The position numbers and the translations under genes were made by a program. 64,000 nt of DNA from Pseudomaricurvus alkylphenolicus (GTDB taxonomy: Bacteria; Pseudomonadota; Gammaproteobacteria; Pseudomonadales; Cellvibrionaceae): positions 1-64,000 of the forward strand of contig NZ_JAAQPI010000016.1 of assembly GCF_011683955.1 (NCBI RefSeq), written 5' to 3'. Shown one piece after another: positions 10,401 to 21,711 of this stretch. Every line of letters starts with the position of its first letter. Within the stretch, counting starts at the first letter, position 1. A model generated the notes under the pieces. The model made no database searches. It was not told where the DNA came from and saw only the letters and a list, made by a program, of their open reading frames with translations.

Positions 10401-10967
10401 GAGCGCAAACACTATCTGGATGCGCAAAACGACGAATTGATGGACGCCCTGGATACCCTGGAAAACGCCATCAAGAAAATTGACCGCGAGACCCGCACTC
10501 GCTTTAAAGAGACCTTTGACCAGGTCAACAGTGGTTTGCAGGAGCTGTTTCCGAAGGTGTTCGGCGGTGGTCACGCCTATCTGGAGCTGACCGGCGAAGA
10601 CCTGCTGGACACCGGGATTGCCATTATGGCGCGCCCACCGGGCAAGCGGAACAGTACTATTCACTTGCTTTCCGGTGGTGAAAAAGCCCTCACGGCGATC
10701 GCTTTGGTATTTTCCATCTTCCGGCTGAATCCGGCGCCTTTCTGTATGCTCGATGAGGTGGACGCACCACTGGATGACGCCAACGTGGGTCGTTACGCAC
10801 GCATGGTGGAGCAAATGTCTGAGCACGTACAATTTATCTACATCACCCACAACAAGATCGCTATGGAAATGGCGCATCAGTTGCTGGGGGTTACCATGCA
10901 TGAACCGGGCGTGTCGCGTCTGGTGACCGTGGACGTGGAAGAAGCTGCGGAACTCGCAGCCAGTTAA
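7458..10967 (+). CDS. smc: Chromosome segregation ATPase SMC
   Basis: SMC forms a ring with ScpA/ScpB that compacts and separates sister chromosomes. The 1169 residues show the full SMC plan. There is an N-terminal Walker A (GPNGCGKSN, residues 31-39), a coiled coil to about 500, and a hinge near 515-650. A returning coiled coil is followed by the C-terminal ATPase half with the LLSGGEKALTAIAL signature and Walker B FCMLDEVDAPLDD. Order smc-zipA-ligA is the arrangement known in Pseudomonas. A second, different SMC system (MksFEB) lies at 29-35 kb, so this strain carries both condensin types. Confidence 0.97.
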   Translation: MRLKCIKLAGFKSFVDPTTVNFPSNLGAVVGPNGCGKSNIIDAVRWVMGESSAKNLRGESMTDVIFNGSGGRKPVGQASIELVFDNSDGSLVGEYAAFSEISVKRKVTRDAQNSYYLNGSKCRRRDITDIFLGTGLGPRSYAIIEQGMISRLIEAKPEELRVYIEEAAGISKYKERRRDTENRMRRTHENLERLTDIREELERQLSRLQRQAQSAEKYTEFKKEERQLKAQLQALRYRILDEKSTAKKATISEFELKVESFVTDQVTKDTAIEKYRTQYTELGDKFNDVQGRYYSLGADIARIEQTIQHAQERGRQLQTDLDQTERDWKESEEHLVADREKSEQFETELMELEPELEMVRAAEEGSGDELLGAEEAMQAWQQDWDNFNQTAAEPRQRAEVQQSRIQHLETVQTRLLDRIRKLEDEKTDLIPDAGEDEIEELTEQLAELDMGVSEKRERTEELSEQVDQQRERNNQLSDQLSEARGEVQTLRGRHASLEALQQAAMGEQSGAVSTWLQEQSLSANPRLAEGINVQDGWDKAVETVLGDTLQAVCVDSLDAVSDMVSKLTQGELVLLDSNAQVSANEAQAGPRLQDKIDSNVNVSGLLGSVYAAEDLAAALALRGSLQAHESVVTRDGLWLGPNWLRVARDSDATSGVIARRQELEELTETLEQTEARVEELTGQLERGRETVKSLEQQREQLRREVEEQNRRHGELRSQLTAKQVKVEQITARRDRVDNEIADAREQMDQESEALSEARMILEEAIEAMERDTEAREALLARRDDIRSKLDDARQRARHDKDRGHQLAMRHQALKTQVDAIRAGLGRLQEQTQRLQERRQQLREQLEDSRDPAEEHQLELEALLEKRLSVEEELNKARQAVEQVEVDLRQAEQDRNRTEQDVQAVRAKLEQARLEAQTLEVQRKTLQDQLTEDNFHLPTLIEALPEDATEQPMEEELERIAARITRLGPINLAAIDEYKTEAERKHYLDAQNDELMDALDTLENAIKKIDRETRTRFKETFDQVNSGLQELFPKVFGGGHAYLELTGEDLLDTGIAIMARPPGKRNSTIHLLSGGEKALTAIALVFSIFRLNPAPFCMLDEVDAPLDDANVGRYARMVEQMSEHVQFIYITHNKIAMEMAHQLLGVTMHEPGVSRLVTVDVEEAAELAAS

Positions 10968-11034
10968 GAATCAAAGAGATCGAGCTATGATCAAACACTC
11001 ACACAATCCATCAGCTAAGGAGGCACGGTAGCGA

Positions 11035-12030
11035 ATGGAATTCGAAATGCGTGAATGGCTAACGGTCATTATTGTATTGCTGATTCTCGGCGTCCTGCTG
11101 GACGGATGGAGGCGCATGCGTCAGTCCCGCCAGCAGTCGATCAAGATGTCGCTGAGTATGCACAATGGTACGGAAAAAGAAGACCTGGAAGGTTACGGCA
11201 GCGAACTGCCCAATGGTGGTGCGCGGGTGGTCGGCACTCGCCCGGATGATGACGCCCGCGCCTTGACCCGGGACCTGCAGGCCAGCTTTGAGCAAAACCG
11301 CACCACCTCGCAATTCAACCGCATTCCGGAGCAGGTGGCTCTGAATCTGGATGAAGAAGTACCCATGCTGATGGACCCCATTGACGAGGCCATCCACGAT
11401 ACCAGTGGCCGGGTGGAGCCGGTTATCGACAGCGATTTGCCGCTGTCAGAAGAGGTGTCTGAATCCCGTCAGCAGGAGATGGCACCGCAGCCGGAGGAGC
11501 AAATCTCAGCCCCACAGCCGCCTGAGCGCCAGCCGGCCAAAGCAGCTGAGCCCGTTCAGGAGCCCGCAGCCAGTGCTGTTGAGGACGAACCGGCGGCTGA
11601 AGCGGAAGAGGTTCTGGTCATCAACGTTATGGCGCCAAAGGGTACCTATTTCTATGGCGGTGACCTGCTGCAGGTGATTTTGGAATGCGGTATGCGCTAC
11701 GGTGACATGCAGATCTTCCATCGCCACCAACAAACCGACGGCGAAGGCCCTCACTACTTCAGTATGGTAAATATGGTGGTGCCAGGAACATTCGACCTCA
11801 ATACCATGGATCAATTCGAAACACCCGGCGTGAGTCTGTTTATGACGCTGCCTATGAAAGCCAAAAGCCTGGAGGCTTTTAACACCATGGCTTATACCGC
11901 CCAGACTCTGGCAGAACGCCTTGGGGGGGAGCTAAAGGACGAAAATCGCAGCGTCATGACCAGCCAGACTCTGGAGCATTGCCGCCAGCGTATTCGCGAC
12001 TTTGAGCGCAAACAGCTGTCAAGGGCATAA
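11035..12030 (+). CDS. zipA: Cell division protein ZipA
   Basis: ZipA anchors FtsZ to the inner membrane at mid-cell. The 331-residue protein has an N-terminal membrane helix (residues 8-23, TVIIVLLILGVLLDGW) followed by basic residues. A long acidic, Pro/Ala/Glu-rich linker reaches to about 190, then comes the C-terminal FtsZ-binding domain (VLVINVMAPKGTYFYGGDLLQ onward). The ATG at 11035 was kept because AAGGAGG lies 11 nt upstream; an ATG four codons later is possible. It sits 67 bp after smc and 27 bp before ligA. Confidence 0.95.
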   Translation: MEFEMREWLTVIIVLLILGVLLDGWRRMRQSRQQSIKMSLSMHNGTEKEDLEGYGSELPNGGARVVGTRPDDDARALTRDLQASFEQNRTTSQFNRIPEQVALNLDEEVPMLMDPIDEAIHDTSGRVEPVIDSDLPLSEEVSESRQQEMAPQPEEQISAPQPPERQPAKAAEPVQEPAASAVEDEPAAEAEEVLVINVMAPKGTYFYGGDLLQVILECGMRYGDMQIFHRHQQTDGEGPHYFSMVNMVVPGTFDLNTMDQFETPGVSLFMTLPMKAKSLEAFNTMAYTAQTLAERLGGELKDENRSVMTSQTLEHCRQRIRDFERKQLSRA

Positions 12031-14701
<2,671 letters not shown>

Positions 14702-14732
14702 AGCCACTCTAAAATCAGTGCTGAGGCAAACT

Positions 14733-15158
14733 ATGGATCAGGAATCAATTGTTTACGGTTGTATCAAGGACGTCTCACTGGTGGATGGAGAGTCCACGCG
14801 CCGACGGGTAAACCGCAAAGCCATGTTGGCACTGCCCAAAGCGGATGGCTGGCCATTCCTGTGCCAGGAAATGTTTGCCATTCCACAAATTGAAGTCGAT
14901 CAGGCCAACTATCAAACCGAAGTCATGCATTTTGGCGCATCCTACAAAGCGGTGGAATACGAGTGGGAGCAGTGGATTCAGAAATTTGAAGAGTTACTGA
15001 GCCGTATGTACTGGGTATCCGCTACCGTGCATCTGGAGACGGAGTTGTCCGGTTCCCACACTTTTACCTGGGAATCCAACGGTGACTACCATGAGCCGGG
15101 CTCCGGGGATTTGCAGATTCGTTGTGAGTGGAGCCACGACGGTGTGCTGTCACTGTAG
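14733..15158 (+). CDS. Conserved hypothetical protein (141 aa)
   Basis: I do not recognise a named family. The 141-residue protein has no signal peptide or membrane segment and looks soluble, with alternating strands and several Trp residues in its second half (EYEWEQWIQKFEELLSRMYWVSATVHLETELSGSHTFTWESNGDYH). It lies 31 bp after the SLT-like lipoprotein and 18 bp before a HAD phosphatase on the same strand, so it may belong to a cell-envelope or housekeeping transcript that begins at ligA. Confidence 0.72.
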   Translation: MDQESIVYGCIKDVSLVDGESTRRRVNRKAMLALPKADGWPFLCQEMFAIPQIEVDQANYQTEVMHFGASYKAVEYEWEQWIQKFEELLSRMYWVSATVHLETELSGSHTFTWESNGDYHEPGSGDLQIRCEWSHDGVLSL

Positions 15159-15176
15159 GGGCAGATCCAGGTAGAA

Positions 15177-16040
15177 ATGATGCAAACAGTAATCCAATCT
15201 CTGTCCGAATACCCGCTGAAGAATATTCGCCTGGCGTTTTTTGATGTGGATGGGACCTTGTTGGGGCTGGATGGTCATTACACGGAACACCTGCGCCGCA
15301 CAATTTTACACAGCCGTGAGCTGGGTATTAAAACCGCAATAGCTTCCGGGCGTCCAAAATTCGCCAGCGAATATTTGATTGAAGAGCTGCAACTCACCGA
15401 TGCCGGAATGTTCTACACCGGAGCATTGTTGTTTGACCCCTCCAAGAACCTCACGCTTGAGCAGATTGTACTGGATACTCAGGTGGTTGAAGACGTAGTG
15501 GAAACGGCGCGGTCCATGGGGCTATACACCGAGCTATGTACGCGTGATGATTTCTATGTCGAAAGCATGCCGGAGGTGGGGCTGCGCCACAGTGAGCACC
15601 TGCGAGTAACACCGAAGATTCACAGCTTCGATTCCATACTGCAAAACGAGCCTGTGATTAAACTCCTGTTTGCAGTGACCTCACGCCCAGAGCACGATTT
15701 GCTGTTTAAGCTGGAATCAATGTTTCCTCAGCTGGTGTTTGCCTACGCCAAGCTGGCCGCGGAACCCCATTGGCTGTTTGTAAGTGTGATTGATGCCCAT
15801 GCCTGCAAGGAGCGCGCGTTTCAGCAGCTACTGGATTACCACGACGTCAGTGCCGACCAGGTGGTGGCTTTTGGAGACGCTCATTCCGACATTCAATTTC
15901 TCCGCCAGGCGGGTCTGGGGATTGCCATGGGTAATGCCAATGCGGACGTTCAGGCGGTTGCCGACCTGGTGACATCACCGGTCTGGGAAGATGGTGTGGC
16001 GCTGGTGCTTGAAGAAATCAATGCCCGTCAAAGTGACTAA
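15177..16040 (+). CDS. HAD-superfamily (Cof-type) phosphatase
   Basis: This cytoplasmic hydrolase of 287 residues carries the HAD motifs: FFDVDGTLLGL (nucleophile Asp at about 22 and acid two residues on), the Ser of IASGRPK, a C2-type cap in the middle, a conserved Lys, and VAFGDAHSDIQFLR for Mg binding. It ends with the typical VADLVTSPVWEDGV segment. Cof-type enzymes dephosphorylate sugar phosphates, FMN or other small metabolites; the substrate cannot be told. It follows the 141-aa unknown by 18 bp. Confidence 0.88.
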   Translation: MMQTVIQSLSEYPLKNIRLAFFDVDGTLLGLDGHYTEHLRRTILHSRELGIKTAIASGRPKFASEYLIEELQLTDAGMFYTGALLFDPSKNLTLEQIVLDTQVVEDVVETARSMGLYTELCTRDDFYVESMPEVGLRHSEHLRVTPKIHSFDSILQNEPVIKLLFAVTSRPEHDLLFKLESMFPQLVFAYAKLAAEPHWLFVSVIDAHACKERAFQQLLDYHDVSADQVVAFGDAHSDIQFLRQAGLGIAMGNANADVQAVADLVTSPVWEDGVALVLEEINARQSD

Positions 16041-16060
16041 TAATCTAACAGAACACCGGT

Positions 16061-16279
16061 ATGTTTGGTAAAAAACGAAAACCTGCTACGGCACTCAGTA
16101 TTGCCATGTTGTCCAGCGCCGCCTTTATTGCACTGGCAATTTACGGCTGGGATCTGCCCACGGAATCCGCGCTACGGTTCTTCTGGATGTCGGCAATTAT
16201 GGTTGGCGGCATGATGATCGCGGCAGTGATCATGGTGCTCTTAATCAGATTGTTGCGTCGACTCAGTAGTCGAGATTGA
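16061..16279 (+). CDS. Small inner-membrane protein, two membrane spans (72 aa)
   Basis: The 72 residues form two hydrophobic helices (about 12-29 and 40-63) between a basic N-terminus (MFGKKRKP) and a basic C-terminus (RLLRRLSSRD), so both ends probably face the cytoplasm. I do not recognise a family. It starts 20 bp after the HAD gene and is likely co-transcribed. Function unknown. Confidence 0.65.
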   Translation: MFGKKRKPATALSIAMLSSAAFIALAIYGWDLPTESALRFFWMSAIMVGGMMIAAVIMVLLIRLLRRLSSRD

Positions 16280-16351
16280 AACCGTCCCAACTTGCGTGGA
16301 AAATAGCACCAAGCTTCCCAACCATCCATAATCTGCTGGAGTTGTTGTTCA

Positions 16352-17398
16352 ATGACGGTGTTCGACAGTCACGTTCCGGTCGAGTATGTACGCTCGCTGT
16401 TGTCCACAGCGGCGGAGCAGGGCTGTGATGTCGATGGTTTGTTGGCGGATATGCACATCAGTCGTGCAGATATCGACGAGGGACGTTTCTTTTCCTCTGT
16501 AAAATACGGTCAGCTCTACCAGCGCATTATGTGGCTGATGCAGGACGAATGCTTCGGCATGATGGCCGGTGGCAAGGTTCGCTGGGGCTCATTCCGACTT
16601 ATGTGCCTGACCCTGATCCAGACTGAAAACCTGCGCCAGGCCATTGTCAGGGCCGGTGAGTTCAGTGAAATCTGTCGTGGTTTTCAGATCCGCTCATCCC
16701 TTCACTACGAAGACGACGATTTGGTCTCTGTAAGAATGGCCGGCATTGAAGGCCTGCCCGAAGCCGATTTCGAGCAGTTGATGTCTCAGCAAAATGCCGA
16801 CCGTATCCGCACCTCGCTGGCGGTTTGGCATCGCTTCCACTGCTGGCTGATCGGGCAGGAAATCCCCCTGGAGGCCATTAATTTTCGCTTTTGCTGCCCC
16901 GAGTCCTTTCGGGCCCTGGCCGAGTCATATCCCGCTCAAGTGCAATTTGATCAGGAATATAATGGGTTCAATTTCCATCGCCGTTACCTGGAAGAGCGTG
17001 TGATACAAAACCCTCAGACGCTGGATGAGTTTATCCGCATGGCGCCCTACCATCTGGTGATCAGCGACAGCACCCGCAGTACCCTCAAGTCCAAGGTACG
17101 CACGATACTGTCCAAAGATGTCAGCGATTCCATGCCAGGCGCCGAGCAGGTGGCTTCTCAGCTGAACCTGTCGGTCACCACCTTGCGACGTCATCTGCAG
17201 CAAGAGGGCACTTCATTCCAGAAGATCAAGGATGAGTGTCGCCTTGAGGCCGCTATCCATTATCTGGGGTGCAGAGATCTGACCAACAGCGTTATTTCGG
17301 AGCGGTTGGGATTTGACGAAACCAGTGCATTCTTTCGCGCGTTCAAGAAGTGGACAGGGCTGACGCCGGGCGAATACCGCAAACAAATGGCTGAATAG
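16352..17398 (+). CDS. AraC-family transcriptional regulator with Arabinose_bd-type N-terminal domain
   Basis: A 348-residue activator of the OruR/ArgR-like AraC group. Residues 1-200 form the sensor domain of this group (PVEYVRSLLSTAAEQGCDVDGLLADMHI onward). The C-terminal hundred hold two helix-turn-helix motifs (QVASQLNLSVTTLRRHLQQEGTSFQ and VISERLGFDETSAFFRAFKKWTG). It lies 241 bp upstream of the acyl-CoA dehydrogenase gene, in the same orientation. A 22-bp-spaced direct repeat lies between them, so it probably activates that lipid-oxidation operon. The inducer is unknown; acyl compounds would fit the context. Confidence 0.92.
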   Translation: MTVFDSHVPVEYVRSLLSTAAEQGCDVDGLLADMHISRADIDEGRFFSSVKYGQLYQRIMWLMQDECFGMMAGGKVRWGSFRLMCLTLIQTENLRQAIVRAGEFSEICRGFQIRSSLHYEDDDLVSVRMAGIEGLPEADFEQLMSQQNADRIRTSLAVWHRFHCWLIGQEIPLEAINFRFCCPESFRALAESYPAQVQFDQEYNGFNFHRRYLEERVIQNPQTLDEFIRMAPYHLVISDSTRSTLKSKVRTILSKDVSDSMPGAEQVASQLNLSVTTLRRHLQQEGTSFQKIKDECRLEAAIHYLGCRDLTNSVISERLGFDETSAFFRAFKKWTGLTPGEYRKQMAE

Positions 17399-17518
17399 CC
17401 ACTCCTTCCAGCATATCTTGCCTCTAAACTACCAGCCAGAACAAATATCCGGCTGTTTATTCTTATCCAATCTGTCGACCGGGCGGTCACTGCACGAAAA
17501 TGTCCAGATGCTGCGCTA

Positions 17519-17559
17519 TAGTCATATTTGTCATTGAATGTAGTCAAATTTGCCATTGA
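17519..17559 (+). promoter_or_regulatory. Direct-repeat site suited to AraC binding
   Basis: Two 19-bp sequences, TAGTCATATTTGTCATTGA (17519-17537) and TAGTCAAATTTGCCATTGA (17541-17559), differ at two bases and are exactly 22 bp apart, two helical turns. AraC-type activators typically bind such tandem half-sites beside the -35 element. The downstream copy overlaps a weak -35 (TTGAGG, 17556-17561). The next gene starts at 17640. Confidence 0.68.
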
Positions 17560-17639
17560 GGCAAATCGGCGAATTCGGGATTCTAGCGCTCACTCCCAAT
17601 GGGACCCAAAACAACAGAACAGAGATAGAGGTTATCAGG

Positions 17640-19424
17640 ATGGCTGACTACAAAGCGCCCTTACGTGATATTCAATTCACCATGTACGAACTGCTGGACT
17701 ATGAGCAGCACTGGCAATCTCTGCCTAAGTTCGCGGAGACTGGCTCCGACATCGCCAACGCAATCGTTGAGGAAAACGCCAAATTCTGCGAAAACGTTCT
17801 GGCTCCCCTCAACCAATCTGGTGACGAAGAAGGCTGCAAGTGGGATGACGGTGTCGTGACCACGCCAAAAGGCTTCAAAGAAGCTTATGCGCAGTACGTA
17901 GAAGCAGGATGGCCTTCCATGACCAGTGACGTTGAATACGGCGGCCAGGGCCTGCCTCCGTCACTGGGTCTGATCCTCAACGAAATGGTGGGTTCTGCCA
18001 ACTGGTCCTGGGGAATGTATCCCGGTCTGTCTCACGGTGCCATGAACACCATCGAAGCTCACGGTACCGAAGAGCAGAAGCAGACTTACCTGACCAAGCT
18101 GATCAGCGGTGAGTGGACCGGCACCATGTGTCTGACCGAGCCACATTGTGGTACTGACCTGGGCATGCTGCGAACCAAAGCTGAGCCTAACGCCGACGGT
18201 TCTTACTCCGTATCCGGCACCAAGATCTTTATTTCCGCTGGTGATCACGACATGGCGGAGAATATTGTTCATATCGTTCTGGCGCGCCTGCCGGATGCTC
18301 CAGCCGGCACCAAGGGTATCTCCCTGTTTATCGTGCCCAAGTTCAATGTCGCAGAAGATGGCACTGTGGCCGATCAAAACGGTGTTTCCTGCGGCTCCAT
18401 CGAGCATAAGATGGGCATTAAGGCCAGCGCCACCTGTGTGATGAACTTCGACAACGCCAAGGGGTATCTGATTGGGCCTCCGAACCGGGGTCTGAACTGC
18501 ATGTTCACCTTTATGAACACGGCTCGCCTGGGTACAGCCCTTCAGGGTGTTGCTCACGCTGAGCTGGGTTTCCAAAAGTCTCTGGACTACGCCCGTGATC
18601 GTCTGCAAATGCGCTCTCTGAGCGGCGTCAAGAATCCTGAAGGCCCTGCCGATCCTATTATCGTTCACCCCGACGTACGTCGCATGCTGTTGACCCAAAA
18701 GGCATTTGCCGAAGGTGGCCGTATGCTGATGGCCTACTGCGGCAAGTTGGTTGACGTAATTTCCAGCGCAGACGAAGAAGAAGCCAAGATTGCCGATGAC
18801 AAACTGGCGTTCCTGACACCTATCGCCAAGGCGTTTCTGACGGAAGTGGGTTTTGAAGCCGCCAACCACGGTGTTCAGTGCTTCGGCGGTCACGGCTTCA
18901 TCTCCGAGTGGGGCGCTGAGCAGAACGTACGCGACTGCCGTATCTCCATGTTGTATGAAGGCACCACTGGTGTGCAGGCGCTGGATCTTCTGGGTCGTAA
19001 AGTACTCATGACTCAGGGCGAAATCATGAAGCCTTTCACTAAAGAGATTCACAAGTTCTGCCAGGCCAATGAAGGCAATCCGTTAGTGTCCAAGCTGGCT
19101 GAATTGAATAAGCAGTGGGGCGAGCTGACCATGAAGGTGGGTATGGCCGCCATGGAGAACCCGGATGAGGTAGGTGCTGCATCTGTGGATTACCTGATGT
19201 TCTCCGGTTATGTGACTCTGGCGTATTTCTGGGCGCTGGCTGCCATTAAGGCTCAGGCTGCAATTGATGAAGGCCAGGGTGATGCGAACTTCTACACTGC
19301 CAAGGTTCAATGTGCGCAGTTCTACTTCGCGCGTCTGCTTCCACGTACTGAGACTCTGGCTACCACTATGACCTCAGGTGCCGATAGCCTGATGGATATG
19401 GATGCCGAGCACTTTGCGTTCTAA
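17640..19424 (+). CDS. Acyl-CoA dehydrogenase, DmdC-like large form
   Basis: This FAD enzyme of 594 residues catalyses the first oxidation of acyl-CoA. It has an N-terminal extension, the FAD-binding middle domain (CLTEPHCGTDLGMLRTKA, ISAGDHD), and the C-terminal helical domain. Glu440 in MLYEGTTGVQALDL is the likely catalytic base, and an extra C-terminal domain follows, as in the 590-600-residue group that includes 3-methylmercaptopropionyl-CoA dehydrogenase. Real chain-length preference is unknown. The ATG at 17640 fits the conserved start MADYKAPL and has GAGG upstream; the frame extends 30 codons further without support. SCP2 and FadD genes follow. Confidence 0.93.
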   Translation: MADYKAPLRDIQFTMYELLDYEQHWQSLPKFAETGSDIANAIVEENAKFCENVLAPLNQSGDEEGCKWDDGVVTTPKGFKEAYAQYVEAGWPSMTSDVEYGGQGLPPSLGLILNEMVGSANWSWGMYPGLSHGAMNTIEAHGTEEQKQTYLTKLISGEWTGTMCLTEPHCGTDLGMLRTKAEPNADGSYSVSGTKIFISAGDHDMAENIVHIVLARLPDAPAGTKGISLFIVPKFNVAEDGTVADQNGVSCGSIEHKMGIKASATCVMNFDNAKGYLIGPPNRGLNCMFTFMNTARLGTALQGVAHAELGFQKSLDYARDRLQMRSLSGVKNPEGPADPIIVHPDVRRMLLTQKAFAEGGRMLMAYCGKLVDVISSADEEEAKIADDKLAFLTPIAKAFLTEVGFEAANHGVQCFGGHGFISEWGAEQNVRDCRISMLYEGTTGVQALDLLGRKVLMTQGEIMKPFTKEIHKFCQANEGNPLVSKLAELNKQWGELTMKVGMAAMENPDEVGAASVDYLMFSGYVTLAYFWALAAIKAQAAIDEGQGDANFYTAKVQCAQFYFARLLPRTETLATTMTSGADSLMDMDAEHFAF

Positions 19425-19450
19425 TTGGCTTTGACGTCTGATTTGAACCA

Positions 19451-19777
19451 ATGACTGCGTTAAGGAACGTATTTCTCCAGGCTCGTGACCGCTTTGACCG
19501 CAAAGCGGCCGAGGGCCTGGAAGCCTGCATCCAGTTCTCCATCCCCGACGCCGGGGATTGCTACCTGACGATCACCACCAGCAATTGTCAATTGCACGAC
19601 GGTGTGGCGAAGGCTCCGACGTCAACGCTGGTCATGGATCAACAGACCTTGATTGATATTCTCAATGGTTCTCTTAATGCCATGCAGGCGTTTATGTTTG
19701 GCCGTATCCGAGTCGAAGGCAATGTGAAGCATGCGACTCGGTTGGTCGAGTTGTTTCCTATTGATGAGAAGGTTTAG
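19451..19777 (+). CDS. SCP2 sterol-binding domain protein
   Basis: The 108 residues match a stand-alone SCP2 domain: a mixed alpha-beta fold with the stretch TSTLVMDQQTLIDILNGSLNAMQAFMFGRIRVEGN close to the end, which is diagnostic. SCP2 proteins carry fatty acids or acyl-CoA in a hydrophobic tunnel. It starts 26 bp after the acyl-CoA dehydrogenase and lies 106 bp before fadD, so it may present lipid substrates to those enzymes. Confidence 0.9.
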   Translation: MTALRNVFLQARDRFDRKAAEGLEACIQFSIPDAGDCYLTITTSNCQLHDGVAKAPTSTLVMDQQTLIDILNGSLNAMQAFMFGRIRVEGNVKHATRLVELFPIDEKV

Positions 19778-19883
19778 TTTATTTCGGCGATTCATCATTG
19801 GCCGATGGGTCAGATTCATAAACTTCTAAGTGAATCGTCGTTTTTTGCACATGAGAGAGTAATATTCCTGCCTGGGAGGGATA

Positions 19884-21524
19884 ATGGATACGAGTAATCT
19901 GCACACGGTGCCGGAAGTTTTCCTGGCCGCTTTTAAAACCTACCGCGATCGTCCCGCTTTTACCTGCCTGGGGCAAACTCTGACTTACGGCGATATTGAT
20001 CAGTACAGCGCCCAGTTCGCCAGTTATCTGCAGCATCATACCAGTCTCAAGCCCGGTGATCGGGTGGCCGTGCAGTTGGCAAACATTCTGCAGTACCCGG
20101 TAGCTCTCTACGGCATTTTACGCGCGGGTATGACACTGGTGAACACCAATCCGTTGTATACAGAGCGCGAAGTGGAGCACCAGTTAAATGACTCCGGTGC
20201 CAAGGCGCTGGTGGTGATGGCCAATGTTGCCAGCACGGCGGCAGCGGTAATTCGCAATACCAGTGTTGAGCAGGTGATTGTGACGGAAGCGGCGGACCTG
20301 CACGGTTTCCCCAAGCGTCCGATCATTAATTTTGTGGCCAAGCACATCAAGAAAATGGTGCCCCCGTTCTCTTTCCCGAATCAGGTTTCTTTCCGCAAGG
20401 CACTGAGTCTGGGGGCTGTGGTAGCGCCGACAGATATGATGGCGAAGCCCGAAGACGTTGCAGTGTTGCAATACACCGGTGGTACAACGGGTGTTGCCAA
20501 AGGTGCGATGTTGACCCATCACAATCTGGTTTCGAATATGAAGCAGATGGATGATCGTTTGGGAGAGCGTGTGCAGCCGGGGCAGGAGGTGTTTATTGCA
20601 CCTTTGCCGCTTTACCATATCTACGCCTTTACGCTGCATTGCATGATGATGACGAGTACCGGCAATCACAGTATTTTGATTCCCAATCCGAGGGATCTGG
20701 ACAGCTTGGTGGCTGCGATTAAACCCTATCAGCTGACAGGCTTTGTCGGGCTGAACACGTTGTTTAATGGCTTGTGTCATCACGAAGGGTTCCGCAACCT
20801 GGATTTCTCCAAGCTGAAGACGACGGCTTCCGGTGGCATGGCACTTACCACGGACGTGGGTAATCTGTGGGAAAAAACCACGGGTTGCGTGGCGGCTGAG
20901 GGTTACGGAATGACAGAGACGTCTCCGGTGATTTCTACCAGTCCGGCGGATGATATCCGTGCGGGCACCGTAGGTATGCCGGTTAAGGATACTGAGGTCA
21001 AGGTGGTGGACGAGGAAGGTAATGCTCTTCCCAATGGCGAGCCTGGTGAGTTGTTGGTTCGCGGGCCACAGGTGATGAAGGGGTATTGGCAGCGTCCTGA
21101 GGCGACGGCTGAGGTTCTCTCCGAGGATGGCTGGCTGAATACCGGTGACATGGCGGTCATTGACGACGACGGTTACATTAAGATTGTGGACCGTAAGAAG
21201 GATATGATTATTGTCTCCGGTTTTAATGTGTACCCGAATGAGATTGAAGATGAGGTGTGTAAGCATCCCGGTGTTTTAGAGGCAGCCGCCATTGGCGTTG
21301 AGGATGCCAAGACCGGTGAGGCGGTTAAGTTGTTTGTGGTTAAGAGTGATGCGGCGTTAACCCGTGAGGATGTGGTGGCGTTCTGTCGCAAGCAGATGAC
21401 GGCTTATAAGATACCTCGTCAGATTGAGTTCCGTGAGGAATTGCCCAAGTCGAATGTGGGTAAGATTCTGCGTCGGGAGTTGAAGGCTGAAGAGGAAGCC
21501 AAGGCAGGTAGTAAAGCGGCCTAA
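19884..21524 (+). CDS. fadD: Long-chain fatty acid-CoA ligase, FadD
   Basis: FadD activates fatty acids to acyl-CoA with ATP at the inner membrane. The 546 residues align closely with E. coli FadD as I remember it. There is a P-loop (YTGGTTGVAKGAMLTH), the GYGMTETSP motif, the hinge IVDRKKDMIIVSGFNVYPNEIE, and the catalytic Lys in LPKSNVGKILRREL near the end. It follows the SCP2 gene in the same direction, completing a small uptake-to-oxidation set that the upstream AraC protein may control. Confidence 0.94.
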   Translation: MDTSNLHTVPEVFLAAFKTYRDRPAFTCLGQTLTYGDIDQYSAQFASYLQHHTSLKPGDRVAVQLANILQYPVALYGILRAGMTLVNTNPLYTEREVEHQLNDSGAKALVVMANVASTAAAVIRNTSVEQVIVTEAADLHGFPKRPIINFVAKHIKKMVPPFSFPNQVSFRKALSLGAVVAPTDMMAKPEDVAVLQYTGGTTGVAKGAMLTHHNLVSNMKQMDDRLGERVQPGQEVFIAPLPLYHIYAFTLHCMMMTSTGNHSILIPNPRDLDSLVAAIKPYQLTGFVGLNTLFNGLCHHEGFRNLDFSKLKTTASGGMALTTDVGNLWEKTTGCVAAEGYGMTETSPVISTSPADDIRAGTVGMPVKDTEVKVVDEEGNALPNGEPGELLVRGPQVMKGYWQRPEATAEVLSEDGWLNTGDMAVIDDDGYIKIVDRKKDMIIVSGFNVYPNEIEDEVCKHPGVLEAAAIGVEDAKTGEAVKLFVVKSDAALTREDVVAFCRKQMTAYKIPRQIEFREELPKSNVGKILRRELKAEEEAKAGSKAA

Positions 21525-21657
21525 ACCTATTGATTTAAGTCGCTCCTGAGATACGATCGAGATTGGATTTATTCTGGCATGCTTGTGCCATTTCCGGAAG
21601 TCGCGCACCGGGCCTGACCTTTGAGCTTTGAATTCCGTATGGAGTAAACCCATCGCG

Positions 21658-21711
21658 CTCAGAGCGCGCTCTTACAGGAGGTTGAAGAACCCTGTAAGAG
21701 CCGGCTCTGAG
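21658..21711. repeat. Large REP-like stem-loop between convergent genes
   Basis: Two 21-nt arms (21658-21678 and 21691-21711) are inverted copies with two mismatches around a 12-nt loop. The arms include GCTCTTACAGG and CCTGTAAGAGC. A second small hairpin, TGCGCTC-GAA-GAGCGCA, lies at 21742-21758. The gap from fadD to trmO (about 320 bp) holds no gene. No T-run follows, so it is more likely a REP-type element, perhaps protecting mRNA 3' ends, than a classic terminator. Confidence 0.7.

Noticed and set aside
17961-19052. A 363-codon minus-strand frame antisense to the acyl-CoA dehydrogenase
   Set aside because: Composition typical of a mirror frame, no start signal.
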